Below the pieces are notes generated by a model. That model searched no databases. It saw only the letters and a program-made list of their open reading frames with translations, and had not been told where the DNA came from. Source: Guadua angustifolia (lineage: Eukaryota > Streptophyta > Magnoliopsida > Poales > Poaceae). From it: a stretch of DNA of 64,000 nt. The position numbers were made by a program, and so were the translations under genes. Within the stretch, counting starts at the first letter, position 1. Every line of letters starts with the position of its first letter. Below, piece after piece: positions 35,030 through 46,225 of this stretch. The DNA is taken from contig CM070508.1 in the NCBI GenBank assembly GCA_036346375.1, forward strand, positions 37,964,862 to 38,028,861. Direction: 5' to 3'.

Positions 35030-36673
35030 TTGCTTTCTTTAGCAGATCATCAAGCATTTGCTGTGAAGATGGAGGCTTCACACTCCCATCAGGTGGGGGA
35101 CCGTCCGATGCCTTCTGTAGAAGGCGGCGGCGGCCCCACCGTGGTAGGAGCACAGCTAGTTCGACGGCAACTAGTGATGGAGGAGGCCACGCCGGCCCAA
35201 AACCTGCATGTGGCCCGCCTCCTCCTGGAGCACCCGCCGGTGGAGCTGGGGGGCAACACCCCGACAGCGCCATGGTTGCGGGACATCAGAACGGCTGAAT
35301 ACCTCTGGTATCCAGCGGTCGAAGTTGCGTGCAGAGTGCACACAAGCTTAGAGCCACCTAATCGAGCAACGCTCACGTCATGGTGGGCGAAGCAAGGGAA
35401 AGGGCATTCAAGATGCAGGCCCCGCTCTCGCCGGGGGTCGTGCGACAGCTCCAGGGCCATCCCACGCTTCCCCCGGGTGTGAGTGCTTGTGAAGATCTTA
35501 GGGATCATTTGGACGAGCAACGCCGAGTGCGTGGTGGTGACTTGCACGGCAAGTTGCACCATCGGCAAGCGCAGGAGTAGGACCGCGGCAAGCGGATGGC
35601 TCCTGAAGAAGACGACTCCTCCCGTGACCCCGATTTCCCTGCAGAGGACGAGACCTTCTCCTCCGAGTCTTGCGGGAGCCAAGTAACGCGCTCCCCAACG
35701 CGGCCCTCGGGCCGAGGTTCCAGGGAGCTGCGTGGTTCTCCCTACTGCGTGGGGTGCCAAGCGTTCTCCAACCGGCTGCGCCGTGTCACATGGCCGAAAA
35801 GGTTTCGTCTGGCAACCATCGAGAAGTACGACGGCACCACCAATCTAGAGGAGTTCCTGTAGATCTACACCACAGTAATGTGGGCTGCTGGCAACTCCAA
35901 GAAGGTTATGGCGAACTATCTCCCGACAGCCTTGGCGGGCTCCACCTGTTCTTGGCTTGATGAACCTCCCGAAGGGGTCGGTGCACTCATGGGCAGAGTT
36001 GTGTGGCCAGTTTGTCACCAACTTCTAAGGCTCCTACGCCCAGCCGGGTGTGGAGGATGGCCTCCATGCCCTCAAACAGAAGAGAGAGGAGTCATTGCGC
36101 GCGTTCATCTGGCGATTCAGCCACTGCCGCAACACAATCCCCAAGATCTCTGGCCAGTCCGTCATCATCACCTTCCGAAGGGGAGTGCGAGACCGCAAGA
36201 TACGGGAGAAGATGGCCACCCGCGACATCACCACCACGTCTGAGCTATTCGCCTTGGCGCACAAGTGCACTCGAGTAGCGCAGGTGCGGGAGTGGACTGC
36301 CGGAGCAGACGGTGCTCGTGGTGGAGGTGAGGCCGGGACCTCAAAAGGTCCCAGTTCAGCGAACAAGAAGAAGCGCCCGGCGGCCGAGTCCAGTCAGGTC
36401 TTGGCCGCCGAGCACAGGCACAAGGTCGTCAAGCCGCGGCGAGACAATCGGCAGGACGATCGTCGCGATCAGCAAGACGGGCGCCGCGATCAACATGACT
36501 ACCGTCGACAGGGAAACAGGAGTAAGGTCTTCCGCTCTATCTATAATACTAATGCACACGATTTTGATAATTGCCAGGTCGTGCGTGAGAAGGTGGAGCA
36601 GCGGCTCAGGGAACGCCGCCCTCCTCACGGCGACGATAAGGGAGACGACTCCGCCCAGCTGCCTTTCCAGTAG
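35030..36673 (+). pseudogene. gag of the Tat-type gypsy element
   Basis: This would form the nucleocapsid particle. The N-terminal region starts near 35030. The conserved retrotransposon gag domain runs from about 35790 (FRLATIEKYDGTTNLEEFL, then after a TAG IYTTVMWAAG) through MANYLPTALAG, LHALKQKREESLRAF, FRRGVRDRKIREKMATRDI and TTSELFALAHKC. An Arg/Asp/Gln-rich basic tail follows, with a degenerate zinc knuckle (RSIYNTNAHDFDNC, first Cys lost). Breaks are TAG at 35860-35862 and a frameshift between about 35970 and 36050. Confidence 0.85.
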
Positions 36674-36770
36674 GCAGAGCATAGGGTGGCCTACATCCAC
36701 AGCGGATCGGCCATCCACTCCTCCAACACGAAGTACAAGCTCTTGATGAGGGAAGTGCCAGACCGCCGCA

Positions 36771-37244
36771 TTGCAGCTGGGGCTAGGGCAGCCGAGGTGG
36801 TCGGAGGAGCCGATCACCTTCAGCCGCGCCGACCACCCTACGAGCACCGCCGGCCTAGGGCACCTTCCGATTGTGGTCTTGCCCACGGTTCGGAACGTGC
36901 AGCTCGGGCGCGTGCTGATCGATAGGGGGAGCTCCATCAACCTCCTGTCCCCTAGGGCGTTCCGGGCTCTTCAGATCCCAGAGCGAGAGCTCCACCCAGT
37001 GCTCCCCTTCTACGGAGTCACCCTAGGGGCTGGCTCAATGCCCCGGGGCCAAGTCCGCCTTCCCGTCACTTTCGGGAACGTGGACAACTACCGCACGGAG
37101 TTGGTGGACATCGACGTCACTGACTTCGACCTCCCCTACAATGCCTTTCTTGGCCGACCCGCGTTAGTCTGGTTCATGGCGGCCACCCACTATGCCTATA
37201 TGGGGGTGAAGATACCGGGACCTCGAGGTCTCATAAGCATCTAG
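36771..37244 (+). pseudogene. Retroviral-type aspartic protease
   Basis: The domain includes GRVLIDRGSSINLLSPRAF, where the family normally has D-G/T-G/S at the active site; here Arg follows the Asp. It continues with FGNVDNYRTELVDIDV and DLPYNAFLGRPAL, the second conserved loop. The frame continues past TAG stops at 37242 and further on towards RT. Confidence 0.8.
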
Positions 37245-38720
37245 GTGGACAAGCCAAAGGCCCTGCGCTGCGATAAGCAAGCCTTGGACCTGGCGGGCGC
37301 CACCTGTGTGTGGTAGGTTGACATTGTCTGCTCGGGAGCCCCTCCTGTGAGGACCCGCGCCTCGCCCGTCTCGTCCGGCGAGGTTAAGGTGGTCTCTTTG
37401 AGCGTGGCCGAGCCCGAAAGGACCATCAAGCTATGTGCCAACCTTGACGCCAAATAGGAAGACGCGCTCGTCACCTTTTTCCGGTCTAACGTAGACGTGT
37501 TTGCCTGGAAACCGTTCGACATGACCAGGGTCCCTAGGGAGGTGATAGAGCACAAATTGGCAATGCTCCCAGAGGCGCGCCCGGTCCGGCAAAAGGTCTA
37601 GCGCCAGGCCCCTAAGCGTCATAATGCCATCCGCGAGGAGGTGGAGAAGCTGCTGCACGTGGGTATCATCAGAGAAGCCATTCACACCGAATGGCTTGCT
37701 AACCCCGTGCTCGTCAAGAAATCCAACGGGAAGTGGCGAATATGTGTCGACTTCACCGACGTCAACAAGGCCTGTCCGAAGGATCCATACCCCTTGCCAT
37801 GTATCGACTTGATCATGGATTCTACGGTGGGGTGCGAGCTGCTGTACTTTTTGGATGCGTACTTCCGGTACCACCAGATCAGCATGGCAAAAAAAGATGA
37901 AGAAAAGACCTCGTTTGTAACTCCTATGGGTGTTTATTGCTACATTCGAATGCCATTTGGGTTAAAAAACGCCAGTTCTACATATCAGCATGCCATGCAT
38001 GCAACTTTTCGACCATAGGTCAGATGTAACCTGGAGGTATATGTCGACAACTTGGTGGTGAAATCTAAGAAGAGTGAAGGGTTGATTGAGGATCTGGGCG
38101 AAACCTTCGCCAACCTCAGGAAGAATCACCTGAAGCTCAATCCCAAAAAGTGCGTCTTTGGCATACATTCTGGGAAGCTGTTGGGATTCCTTGTGTCTAG
38201 TCGAGGCATTGAGGCCAATCCCGACAAGATCGCGGCCATCGAACACATGAAGCCGCTGACCAGACTCAAGCACGTCCAGTGCCTAACTGGTTGCTTGACG
38301 TCCCTCAGGCGATTTATCGCTCGTTTGCGAGAAAAAATCTCCCCTTATTCAAGCCATTGAAGAACACCAACCACTTCAAATGGATGCCTGAAGCCCAACA
38401 AGCGTTCGAAGACCTGAAGAAATACTTCTCCTCACCCCCGGTGCTGGTCGCTCCTACTCCCGGTGAGCTGCTGCTCCTATATATTTCGGCTACCCCAGTG
38501 GTAGTGAGTGTGGTGCTGGTAGTGGAGAGGGAAGGCATCCAGAGACTAGTCTACTACATCAGCAAGGTGCTATCCGACGCGGAGACCAGATATCCGCAAG
38601 CCCAGAAGATGCTCTACGCTGTTCTGGTGGCGTCCCGGAAGCTTCGACACTATTTCTAGGGACGGGAGATCACGGTGGTCACAGCCTACCCACTTTGAGA
38701 GATACTCCACAACCGTGAAG
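37245..38720 (+). pseudogene. Reverse transcriptase and RNase H
   Basis: The RT has GKWRICVDFTDVNKACPKD, PYPLPCIDLIMDSTVG, MPFGLKNASSTYQ and, after a single in-frame TAG at 38016-38018, LEVYVDNLVVKSKK. The catalytic motif YVDD appears as YVDN. After a frameshift near 38330, the connection and first RNase H follow: FKWMPEAQQAFEDLKKYF, LVYYISKVLSDAETRYPQ, YAVLVASRKLRHYF, then TAG at 38657. Several more TAG stops lie between 37300 and 37610. Not functional. Confidence 0.9.
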
Positions 38721-38746
38721 CTTAAGACCGCGTCGCCAAGTGGCCA

Positions 38747-39241
38747 GTGGAACTAGGCGAATTTTGCCTCAAGTTTCGCCCACGCACTGCCATCAAGAGT
38801 CAGAGGTTGGTCGAGTTCATCGCTGAGTGGACTCCCTCCACTCCTAAAGCTGAAGGAGCACCCGCACTCCCCCCGTGGACCCTGTTCTTCGATGGCTCTT
38901 TTCAGGTCAAGGGCGCGGAGGCTGGGTTTGTCCTAGTCTCCCCGACCAGGGACATCCTACGGTACTTGATCGTCTTGGACTTCAAGGCGACCAACAACAT
39001 CGCCGAATACGAAGGGCTGCTGGCAGGGCTTTGTGCTGCCGCCGCACTCGGCATCCGACATCTGCACATCAAGGGTGACTCTCTACTCGTTGTCAACCAA
39101 GAGCGAAAGGAGTTCCAGTTCTCTGATCCCATGATGGCCGCCTACTTGGCGGAAGTCAGTAGGATGGAGCGCCACTTCGCCGGACTGGGGTACATCCATA
39201 TCCCCCGACGTGACAATCATTTAGCGGATGAGCTTTCGTAG
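38747..39241 (+). pseudogene. Second (archaeal-like) RNase H domain
   Basis: WTLFFDGSFQVKGAEAGFVL, LDFKATNNIAEYEGLLAGL, LHIKGDSLLVVNQ and HIPRRDNHLADELS give the D-E-D-D RNase H order. An extra RNase H downstream of the first, before integrase, is characteristic of Tat-lineage gypsy elements. The catalytic acids visible here (FDGS, AEYEG, GDS, ADELS) are kept. The domain itself is open; stops follow at 39239 and 39248. Confidence 0.85.
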
Positions 39242-39289
39242 CTCGCCTAGTCAAAGGCTTATGTTCCGGTTGGAGTCTTCGAAAAAAGG

Positions 39290-39800
39290 CTTGCCCAACC
39301 GTCCATCGCCGCCCCCAACTCTGGCGGGGCCGATGGCGCCATTATTCTAGTCCGCCCCTCCGAAAGGTGTCTCGCGAGACCTTCTATCGCTTCCCTGGTC
39401 TTCGGTAGGGATGATAGTGCCCGACAATCCATTGCCACCTCAGTCTCCGGCGGGGCTGATGACGGGTCGGTTGTGGTCCAAGTCTTCGAAAGAATGTTTG
39501 TGCGACCGTCCATTGCAACCCCCAACTCCGGCGGGGCCAATGGTGCGGCTATTCCGTCGTCCAATTCCGGGCTGGGAGACCCCGCACATGTCTCAGTTCC
39601 CAGCTCCGGCAAGGCTGACGACGTGGCTGCCACATCCCTCGATCCCGTGAGGGGAGGTGACGCATCTGTCTCGGCCCCCAACTCCGGCGGGGCCGATGAC
39701 GCGGCTGCCATATCCCCCGGTTCTGCGCGGGGAGTCAACGCATCTGTGTCGGCCCCAACTCTGGTGGGGTCGACGATGCGGCTGCTATATCCCCCGGTTC
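39290..39800 (+). repeat. Irregular tandem repeats between second RNase H and integrase
   Basis: At least five copies of CCCAACTCCGGCGGGGCCGA-type units start near 39313, 39441, 39519, 39676 and 39750, with 70-150 bp spacing. They would encode repeated APNSGGADDAA segments. Such a spacer is not a conserved part of gypsy polyproteins and appears to be an expansion in this element or family. Confidence 0.8.
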
Positions 39801-39959
39801 CGGGAGGCGGAACGGTAACACCGCCAAGGCTGTATCGGTGGAAACGCTCGGCCAGGCAGAGTACCCAGGTGATCACCACGAGATCACCACACTTGGTCGG
39901 GGGGGGCGGGGTCAGTGGATGGATCCCATCTTGGCCTTTTCTGTGTGATCAAGTGATCC

Positions 39960-41155
39960 CCGATGATGATGCTTCAGTTGAAAGAATTGCACGCAAGGCC
40001 AAGTGCTATACTCTGATAGGTGGGGACTTATATCGCCAGAGTAGAAACAAAATTCTCCTGAAGTGCATCACTCGGGAAGCAGGCAGCAAGCTGCTCTCTG
40101 ATATCCATGGGGGCATGTGCGGGAGCCATATGTCCAGTCGGACACTGGTCGGTAAAGCTTACCACTAGGATTCTATTGGCCTACTGCCCTCCAGGATGCT
40201 TGCGAGTTGGTAAGGAGTTGTGAGGCGTGTCAATTCCACGCCAAGCAGACCCACCTTCCGGCTCAAGCTCTACAAACTATCCCACTCTCATGGCCGTTCG
40301 CGGTCTGGGGGCTGAATATCCTGGGTCCGTTCCCGCAAGCCACAGAGGGCTTCACCCATTCGTTCGTCGCCATCGACAAGTTCACCAAATGGGTTGAAGC
40401 CGAGGCAGTGCGTGCCATTTCGGCCTCCGCTGCCGTCAGGTTCATGCGCGGGATCTTCACTCATTTTGGAGTTGCCAACCGCATCATTACCGACAATGGC
40501 ACCCAATTCACCATCGCAGCGTTCCTGGATTTCTGCGAAGAGATGGTCACTAAGATGTGTTTTGCCTCTGTGGCCCATCCACGGCAATGCAGACAAAGCC
40601 GAAGATTAACGCTACCGGGTCCCGAGGGGCCTCAAGACCGTAGGTGTTGACAAAGCTCAAGCGCGGAGCACGATGGGTAGAAGAGCTTTCAACGGTGCTG
40701 TGGTCTCTCCGAACCACGCCCAGCCGTGCGACCGGGGAGACTCCATTCTTCCTGGTCTACGGCGCCGAAGTGGTACTACCCTCTGAGCTCTCCTTGGGCT
40801 CGGCGCTCATATCGGCCTTCAACGAAGAAGACCAGAGGAAGACCGACGTCAAGACGATGTCAACTTCCTAGAGGAAGTACGAGACCAGGTGGCACTTCGT
40901 GCTGCCCGGTACCAACAAAGTCTTTGGCGCTACCACGCCACCTGGGTCCATGAGAGAACATTGGCGGTAGGCGACCTCGTCTTGCGCCGAATTCCGCCGT
41001 AGGTGGGCCGCGACAAACTGTCTCCCCGTTAGGAGGGCCCTTCAAGGTGATCTCTATCTCACGACCCGGGGCGGTTCGATTAGCCGTGAAAGACGGGCGG
41101 GAGCGAGTGAACTCCTAGAATATAGAGCTGCTACGGAAGTTCTACCCCTGAACTT
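39960..41155 (+). pseudogene. Integrase
   Basis: The N-terminal HHCC zinc-binding part is at about 40055-40240 (DIHGGMCGSH...SCEACQFHAKQ), with a TAG and a frameshift at 40166. The catalytic core is at 40260-40560: NILGPFPQATEGFTHSFVAIDKFTKWVEAEA and FGVANRIITDNGTQF, including D in IDK and DNG. Then WSLRTTPSRATGETPFFLVYG, and a C-terminal end GRERVNS*NIELLRKFYP near 41100-41150, where the stop replaces the usual Trp. Broken by stops and frameshifts. Confidence 0.87.
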
Positions 41156-41227
41156 GCCTCCTACGGATGTCATGCATGCTAGTATCCCAACGGCTCCTTG
41201 GCCATAACATGGACCCCAGCTCCTACG

Positions 41228-42285
41228 CTTGGCCCGGATAGGTGCTTAGCAGGTGCGTGCGGCCCGGTGCACTGTGGCCATGCTCTACCCACCATGGTGC
41301 TTCACGGCCAAGTTTCGCTCACCATTTGCCCTGCCTTTAGTGACCTGCTCCCTTGCCCCGCAGTTCTCTGGCTTGGTCTCATAAAGATGGCAAGGACGTA
41401 AGTCCCGGATGGCAGCGGGAGATGACAACCCTTCAGGCGATGTTTGACATGCTATAAGTTTTCTGTGGCCTCGCCCCAGGTCAGCCAGCAGGTTGTTGCA
41501 CTCTTCCCTGGTTGATCCCTGGCATCCCACTTGCTCAGTATGCAATTGCTTATCATTTTGATCCATTCAACTTGCTAAGGCCTATAGGGCTTGTGCCATA
41601 CTTGGTTGTCATAAGTACCAGTAACCTGATAGCCCCTTGGCAACCCCTTTAAGGCTCATTTTGTTTAGGCTTGAGCTTGGGCTTATTTGGCTTCTACACC
41701 TCTATAAGCCACAAGCCAAAACAAACAGTATTTTTCCAGCCAGACGAAGAGAAGAAGCTTCTAGCCCAATTTGCACTACGCGAGAGAAGCAAGGAAAACG
41801 ATGTTTCTTAGGGTGGTTGGAGCTTCTAAAAATCCCACTTCCCTGGTACCCTTACAACTTAACTATTATTTACGAAAAATTGCCATCCTCATCCAGCTCC
41901 AGCAGCTTCTTCCAGCTCCAGCCTAAACAAACTCAAATTTAAACCCCAGCTTTTTATGCCGAGTCAGGATAGGCGCTTAGCAAGCGTGTGGCACAGTGCA
42001 TCGCAGACCATGTTCGCCCACTATGGTGCTTCGCGGCCGAGTTCCGCTCACCATTTGCCCCGCTTCTACGCGACCTGCTCCCTAGCCCCGTAGTTCTCTG
42101 GTCTAGTCAAAAAGGATGGCAAGGGTCCCTTGGCAATACCGTGGACTTCCAGCTTCTGTGCTGAGCCCGGACGGGCGCATAACAAGTGCGTGTGGCCTGG
42201 TGTGCTGCGGCCATGCTCCGCTCACCATTTGCCCTGCCTCTACGCGACCTGCTCCCTAGCCTCACAGTTCCCTGGTCCAATCCCG
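41228..42285. repeat. Three copies of a ~150-bp repeat downstream of integrase
   Basis: Copies lie at 41228-41377, 41959-42107 and 42162-42285. Each contains GCTCACCATTTGCCCTGCC followed by GACCTGCTCCCT and CAGTTCTCTGG. Copies 1 and 2 are separated by unrelated sequence including a MITE. Non-coding. Confidence 0.85.
41663..41928. mobile_element. MITE inside the gypsy 3' region
   Basis: The ends GTTTAGGCTTGAGCTTGG and, in reverse, GTTTAGGCTGGAGCTGGA form terminal inverted repeats. The interior has AAGCCACAAGCCAAAAC, typical of small grass MITEs with GGCTTNTTTGGC ends. About 266 bp. The target duplication was not resolved. Confidence 0.65.
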
Positions 42286-42697
42286 GTAAAGTACAAGGGA
42301 TTAAGCTCTAAATGGTGACAAGAAAATGACAACCTAGTATGCACTTCCTGCCCACTCGATGACAAGGACTTAGACTTTGCATACCTGTTTGCCTGTTTAT
42401 TCCCAAACAAGCATGGTTTAACCTCAACTCGTGTTTGGAGCGGTTCTGTGTGATTGCAGAAAAGACTCCTAAATGTCGATCCATCCAATCATCCAGAAGG
42501 GTCCGTGCAAAATGCTTGGGGGCTGGTCGCCTGGCACTGGATCAAACCGATCACGAGCAAACACGCGCAAGGATAGGCAACAGGTAAAAGCCGACAACAG
42601 CTAAAGGCAAAGTATTTTCATTCATAATGGCCGAAAGGCCTATGTACATGCTTACACAGGGAAAAAAGAAAGAAGATGGCAAAGGTGGTCGCCCGGG

Positions 42698-44887
42698 CTA
42701 ATCGTTGGCAATCTCAATATTGCCAGCATCCTCCCCGGCTTCTTCCTCTGCTTCGGCGCCGGGTGGAGGCACCATCTCCATTAGCCCCGCTCGTGCTCGT
42801 GCCCTCAAGCTGCTTGGCCGCCATGAGTCACACCTCCCGGTGACGGTCGCTAGGGGGTCAAAGGAGTCGTTGCGGCAGGCGCAGCACGTCAAGACGAAGG
42901 CTGCTGTGGCGATCGCGACTTCCCGCCCCTCCCGGGTGAAGCAGTCTGCCAAGGCGGCAGGAAGGCCAGCGAGGGCTTCGGCGACAAGGGTGACGCAGTG
43001 GGCATAGTGTGCCACTGATTCTTCCAGCGGACTGTTCACCATCACCCCCAGCGGCTGCAAGCTGCTGACCATGAGCCTAAATGCGGGGCAGAGCATGGTG
43101 ACAAGGTTGCGCAAATTGCGGCTCGTCTCCATGCGCAACGCGTCGCATTTCTCCTCAGCAAAATTCACCCGTGCCTCGGTAGCTTCAGCTCGGGCCACTA
43201 GTGACATCTTCTCTGCCTTCGCCAACACTAGCTCCTCCCGCAGCGACGTCATCTGCTTGTCGTGGAGGGAGGTCGCCGTGGCTAACTCGACGACCAGGCC
43301 GGCGAGCCGGGTGGCGAGCACGGAGGGAGCGGACAGAGTGGCCGACCAGGAGGCGACCACCCCGGTGTGAGCAGCTTCAGTCCGGCCCAATGGCAGGGTA
43401 GATGGCAGCTGCGGGGTGGCAACCCCGGTGGTGGCAAATTGCGTGGTCGTCCGACCACTTGCACCCCCTTGGGGCCTGCCCTGAAGACACCAAGAAGGGG
43501 AGTCAGCACCATCAAATGGAAGAACACATCAAGAAAAGAAGAGAAGAAGCTTACATGGCGGAAGAGCCCCCAAAGCGGACGAAAGAAGTGCGAAGCGCTA
43601 GCCCACTCCTGGGCCTAGTGCTTTGCACCGTTGATACCGACACCACTGCTGGCATTGGTGTCTGTGCCGGAGGCGGTGGTGGCGGCAGTGCTGGTGCACC
43701 GTCCTTCCTAGAGGAAGGCGCGACGACGCTAGTAGAAGACCCAGCCCCTGCCGTGCTCGACAGCACGGAAGGGCTGGGAGCAGAAGAGATGCCCACAGCA
43801 CAGGGTCTCTTCGGGTTCGGGCCCGAAGCATCGGCGGTGGCTGACTATTTCCTTGCACTCCGGTCATCAGCAGAAACCAGACTCCCCCTGATCGTCAGGG
43901 GGGCTTGGGGTGGTACCATAGCCTTCCCGGTGGAGTCCATCAAAGGGAAGCTCGTGATAATCGCGAGTCGCTCCGCCGACGCAGTTGGCAAAGCAGCTGG
44001 GCTTTGGCCGGGAAGACCAGGCTGCCCGGCATTTGTGGAAGCAACCTGGTCATCCAGGCCTCGACCCCAGCGGCGCTCAAGTTCCAAGCTCCTAACAAAG
44101 GACACAAGACATCCATCAGCTTTCGGTGACTGTGAAGGCAAGGCAAGCAAAAAAAGGGCAAAGACTTACGGCCTGGGTATGTGTGGGTCACGTCGTCGTC
44201 GTCGGTGTTTTGCTAGGCCAGCCTGACGCGTCGCTACAGGGGGCTGATCCGTCGGGTCACAAAGTCGCCGACGGCCAGCGCCCTAGTTAGTTTGGAAGCC
44301 CGCAACTGGTCGATGCGGGCCACCATGGACCGGAGTTCTGCTGTCTCCTCGACGAGGGAACCCCAGTTGTCGATGGAAGCTGCCAGCGCAGAAGGCAGCT
44401 CCAGGACGTCAAGCCCGCTGTCGTCCGCAATGTACAGCCACTCGTTCCGCCACATCTTCCAGGTGGACTTCATCTGGAGGGGGATGTAGCGGAAGGCTGA
44501 GCTATCACGAAGGCGAAAATGGCAACTCCCCATGATCCCACCATCGGTGAGGCCGCGGAGAGTATAGAAGTATCGAAAGAGAGGAAGATTCAGCATCACC
44601 CCCACGAACATTTGGCAGAGGTGTGCGAAAATGGAAAGGACGAGGATGGAGTTGGGGGTGAGATGAAGATGGTGGATCTCATAGAAGTGGAGAACGGTGA
44701 GGAAGAACTCGAAGTAGGGTGGCATCAGGCCCACCGCCAGCGCCCAGACGAAGGTAATAACCTCCCTGGGGTTGCACTTCGGCGCGACAGTGCCCGCCGT
44801 AAGGCGGAGGGCCCCTTTAGGGGCCAGGCGAAGGACATTCCCCAACCTTGACTCATCCATCGTCGAGAGGGGGTGCGGCTGAGCCAT
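42698..44887 (-). pseudogene. Antisense ORF region of Tat-type element (PF04195-like)
   Basis: Two minus-strand frames lie between integrase and the 3' LTR. 44887-44234 (217 residues) includes LRLTAGTVAPKCNPREVITF, MPPYFEFFLTVLHFYEIHH and GVMLNLPLFRYFYTLR, which match the 'putative gypsy type transposon' domain found in antisense genes of such elements. 43390-42698 (230 residues) is rich in Ala/Glu/Leu and likely forms a coiled coil (SLREELVLAKAEKMSLVARA). The two are probably exons or broken parts of one antisense gene, with the middle at 44200-43400 unresolved. Its function is not known. Reading frames are unusually well kept compared with the sense polyprotein. Confidence 0.65.
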
Positions 44888-45202
44888 GTGGCTGGAGTGC
44901 TACTTTGGTGTCGTGACTGCGAAGAAGACAAAGGAAGCAAGGAAGACGAAAGCAACAGGAGTGCGGATCGTGGAGGGGTGTACATGCCTATTTATAAGTC
45001 GTGCACATCTTCAGAATGCGAGGAGTCGCACCCCCACGAACCGACGGTTCACAAAAAGATCATAATGGCGCGGGGCGACAAGACCTGAAGAGTTGCGGCG
45101 GTTGTAGAGAGAATCTGTATGGTTGCATGTACAGGAGTAGGACCCATCCAGGACCGTGCCCAGGTCAAAGAATATGTCTGAAATCTTCTCCAGTGCACTC
45201 TA

Positions 45203-45221
45203 GGGCAGGTGCGAGGGCTAT
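45203..45221 (+). other. Polypurine-rich tract before 3' LTR
   Basis: GGGCAGGTGCGAGGGCTAT directly precedes the 3' LTR. It is purine-rich but interrupted, as expected for a decayed plus-strand primer site. Confidence 0.5.
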
Positions 45222-46225
45222 TGTCGGTGTATTCTACACCGGGGTACTCTCACCACCACTGTCAGGTGTGACCACGACTGCAAGATGCATAGAATATAAG
45301 GTCCTGTGCAAAGGACTCAACCTGTTGAAGAAAGACTTGGCGGATGACCAGGTCCTAGCTCCAGGTGACCAGGACAAGTGGTCGCCCAGCGGGCAGCTGG
45401 ACGACCAGGTCCTAGCCCTGGGCGACCAGATCATGACCACAGAAGACCAGGACACGTGGCTACCCGACGAGCAAGCAAGCTCATTCCCAGCCGACCACAC
45501 ATTCAGAGCTGGAAGACTTCCACTCGAAGCAATCGCCAGGATCACAACGTATCATAGCCATTAAATGCGCATGGGAGCCATTCAATGCGCATAGGAGCCA
45601 TTCAATGCACGTGGCTCCTTGGCGTTATGATGACCTGTCCCTCCGATTGAGCCAGTTTCACCAACTCCCATTCCATCTACACCACCCTACGCAAGACGGG
45701 GTGACGCGTGTACCAAGCGTTCGTCACGCAGCGTCCGAACCCCTCCTATCGGGCGGTCCGAAGACAGGTGGCGTCAAGCTACTGGCAGAGATAAAGAGGC
45801 TCCGAGGGACAAGAGCGAGTGACTAGACACACCAATGTAATTAATGTAAAACCACTCCCTCTGCCTGCCCTAGCTAGTCTCGGGAGTATATAAGGGAGCT
45901 AGTGTGCATGAGGTCGGGGGGAAGGAGGTTCGAAAATCAGATCACTGAGGTCGATTAGTCGATCAGTTCGCAATGGAGAGAAAGCAGAATACTAGAGCAA
46001 CACGAGCTTGAGTAGGACGTAGGGCTGTTACCCGCATTGGGGGCCTGAACCTGGGAAAATCCTGTGTGTTCCTTGTGTGCTCCCTGTGTGTTCTTAAGCT
46101 TCCTATCCTGCTCATCACACGAAGAGAGTAGAGAAGAGAGCTGAGAGTGACGCAGCTGCGAAGACCCCCTACCGAAACTAAGTTATACACTCGAACCAAT
46201 ACTGTCTGGCACAAACACGACGACA
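45222..46225 (+). repeat. 3' LTR of the Tat-type gypsy element
   Basis: 1004 bp, from TGTCGGTGTATTCTACACC to ACGACGACA. It keeps a TATA box (TATATAAG at 45887-45894). The target duplication GACAC follows at 46226-46230. Confidence 0.93.

Larger units (their letters stand above)
33905..46225 (+). mobile_element. Ty3/gypsy LTR retrotransposon, Tat type, 12.3 kb
   Basis: Two LTRs (33905-34990 and 45222-46225) bound gag, protease, RT, RNase H, a second RNase H, integrase and an antisense region. The 5-bp duplication GACAC flanks it (33900-33904 and 46226-46230). The element starts TGTTGG and ends CGACA. The insertion cuts the TNP2 frame between ...MIRH and PANSMQW, and the host sequence rejoins perfectly when the element and one duplication are removed. 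The LTRs differ in length (1086 versus 1004 bp) and visibly in sequence, so the insertion is old. The polyprotein is broken by many stops. Tat-lineage assignment rests on the second RNase H, antisense ORFs and gag motifs. Confidence 0.93.

Noticed and set aside
35089..35760. 223-residue minus-strand frame opposite gag
   Set aside because: Shadow of the GC-rich gag N-terminal region on the other strand. No conserved motif.
43402..44226. 274-residue plus-strand frame in the gypsy 3' region
   Set aside because: Low-complexity Gly/Ala/Arg composition and opposite in strand to the antisense ORFs that show family motifs. GC-rich DNA keeps several frames open here.
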